From Candidatus Melainabacteria bacterium (GTDB taxonomy: Bacteria > Cyanobacteriota > Vampirovibrionia > Obscuribacterales > Obscuribacteraceae), in NCBI GenBank assembly GCA_003175915.1, contig PSRH01000190.1, positions 1 to 25,848 on the forward strand: a stretch of 25,848 nt of DNA, read 5' to 3'. Position numbers and translations under genes: made by a program. This document shows, in pieces, positions 24,911 through 25,848 of the stretch. Each line of letters opens with the position of its first letter. The stretch's first letter is position 1. The notes under the pieces were generated by a model. That model was not told the DNA's origin. It did no database searches and saw only the letters and a program-made list of their open reading frames with translations.

Positions 24911-25848
24911 GTGGAGCCAGTTTCCGCCGGCGGATCAAATGAAGGGGCCGGACTATCACAAGCAATCGGCGATGTTTCAGGTAGTGCAACAAGCGATTGG
25001 AGTTCTTTCTCGGCCGATGAACATATCGACGAAGAAGAATGGATGCGCCGCATCTATCAAGGTGACCACATGCCCCAGTTATCGCTTCGGGCGGTAATCG
25101 TAGGTGGCGTCTTGGGCTCTCTTATGTCGATTTCCAATCTCTATACCTCAATTAAGGTTGGCTGGTCGTTCGGGGTAGCGATCACGGCCTGTGTACTCTC
25201 ATTCGTTCTCTGGAACGCTTTGCGAGCGATCAATCACAAAATGACGCCAATGTCTATTTTGGAAAATAATTGCATGCAATCGACAGCGTCGGCCGCCGGG
25301 TCGTCGACCGGTGCCACAGTCGGTACTGCATTTGGTGCTTTGCTTTTGATTACTGGAAAGCATGTCGATTGGCATATCCTGGCGGCATGGACCTTTGTTT
25401 CGGCGGCACTGGGAGTGTTTCTGGCTGTGCCAATGAAACGCCAGATGATCAATTTAGAACACCTGCCCTTTCCGAGCGGCATCGCCGCCGCTCAAACGCT
25501 GAGAAGTCTTTACGGCCGCTCGAAAGAAGCTCTCATTCAAGCCAGGGCGCTGGTCAGTGCCCTGGTAGGTGGATTATTGGTCGGCTTCCTCAATCAAGGC
25601 CAGTTTGACTGGCAACGGCGTTTAAATCTGACGATTCCCGAGCTGATTCCCTTTCAGCTTAAAATTGCTGGTGTTGACTTAGCCAAGATGCCTCTATTTG
25701 GCTTCGCTCCGAGCGTACTGTTGATGGGTGCGGGCATGATTGTTGGCCTGCGCGTTTCCACCTCGATGTTTGTTGGCTCGCTTCTTCTCTACCTGTTCGT
25801 TGGTCCCTGGATAGTTAACGTTGGGGAAATACCCTCGCCTGACAAGCT
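24911..25848 (+). CDS. OPT-family oligopeptide transporter (3' partial)
   Basis: The frame begins with a GTG at 24911, directly after an in-frame TAA, with AGAGG five bases upstream. It is still open at the window end (312 codons seen; family members are usually about 600 or more). After a polar N-terminus of about 55 residues come several membrane segments, including LRAVIVGGVLGSLMSISNLY, VAITACVLSFVLW, TVGTAFGALLLI, WTFVSAALGVFLAVP and FAPSVLLMGAGMIVGL. The cytoplasmic signature LPFPSGIAAAQTLRSLYG (185-202) is characteristic of the OPT family, whose bacterial members take up peptides or metal chelates with protons. The substrate cannot be told from the sequence. Confidence 0.88.
   Translation, partial: MEPVSAGGSNEGAGLSQAIGDVSGSATSDWSSFSADEHIDEEEWMRRIYQGDHMPQLSLRAVIVGGVLGSLMSISNLYTSIKVGWSFGVAITACVLSFVLWNALRAINHKMTPMSILENNCMQSTASAAGSSTGATVGTAFGALLLITGKHVDWHILAAWTFVSAALGVFLAVPMKRQMINLEHLPFPSGIAAAQTLRSLYGRSKEALIQARALVSALVGGLLVGFLNQGQFDWQRRLNLTIPELIPFQLKIAGVDLAKMPLFGFAPSVLLMGAGMIVGLRVSTSMFVGSLLLYLFVGPWIVNVGEIPSPDK

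Noticed and set aside
1..25848. CRISPR arrays, tRNA/rRNA genes, insertion sequences, prophage or integration sites
   Set aside because: A read-through by eye found no regularly spaced repeats, no cloverleaf-type tRNA pattern, and no transposase, integrase or terminal repeats.

Overview
The window reads as a gene-dense chromosomal segment of a Gram-negative-type bacterium. It has a lipobox lipoprotein, Sec-type signal sequences, a lipoylated 2-oxoacid dehydrogenase complex and an oxygen-dependent fatty acid desaturase. No rRNA, tRNA, CRISPR array, transposase, integrase or phage gene was seen. The secondary-lipid synthase, the DesC-type desaturase and the large coiled-coil proteins would suit a non-photosynthetic relative of Cyanobacteria (Vampirovibrionia/Obscuribacterales type), but this is a guess from gene style and is not proven by any marker here.

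Layout. Positions 1-7618: two translationally coupled megasynthase genes of the PUFA-synthase/heterocyst-glycolipid-synthase kind. The first is cut by the window edge and shows KR-DH. The second is KS-AT-DH with a phosphopantetheinyl transferase fused at its C-terminus. A small DoxX-like membrane protein follows closely (7638-8015). Positions 8028-9175: a TPR lipoprotein (minus) diverging from a small zinc-ribbon protein (plus). Positions 9170-15236: lipoyl synthase lipA (minus) diverging from a complete pdhA-pdhB-pdhC-lpdA operon, so the enzyme that makes the lipoyl cofactor lies back to back with the complex that needs it. Positions 15237-21531: a leader region with a possible 52-codon ORF, then three consecutive genes for large, mostly alpha-helical coiled-coil proteins (469, 472 and 993 aa) that I cannot assign to any known family. 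Positions 21712-23583: a protein with an ADP-ribosyltransferase-like YHGT motif and an odd 5' end, a secreted Pro-rich/Ala-rich protein, and a small single-pass membrane protein. Positions 23588-24478: a Delta9-type fatty acid desaturase (minus). Positions 24911-25848: the start of an OPT-family transporter, cut by the window end.

How the genes may work together. Pyruvate dehydrogenase supplies acetyl-CoA, the megasynthase pair would build a specialised long-chain lipid on its own fused activator, and the desaturase modifies acyl chains, so the area leans towards acyl metabolism. This is a neighbourhood inference; the units have separate promoters and orientations. The strongest candidate for an undescribed system is the three-gene coiled-coil operon, possibly together with the ART-like gene and the secreted helical protein downstream on the same strand.
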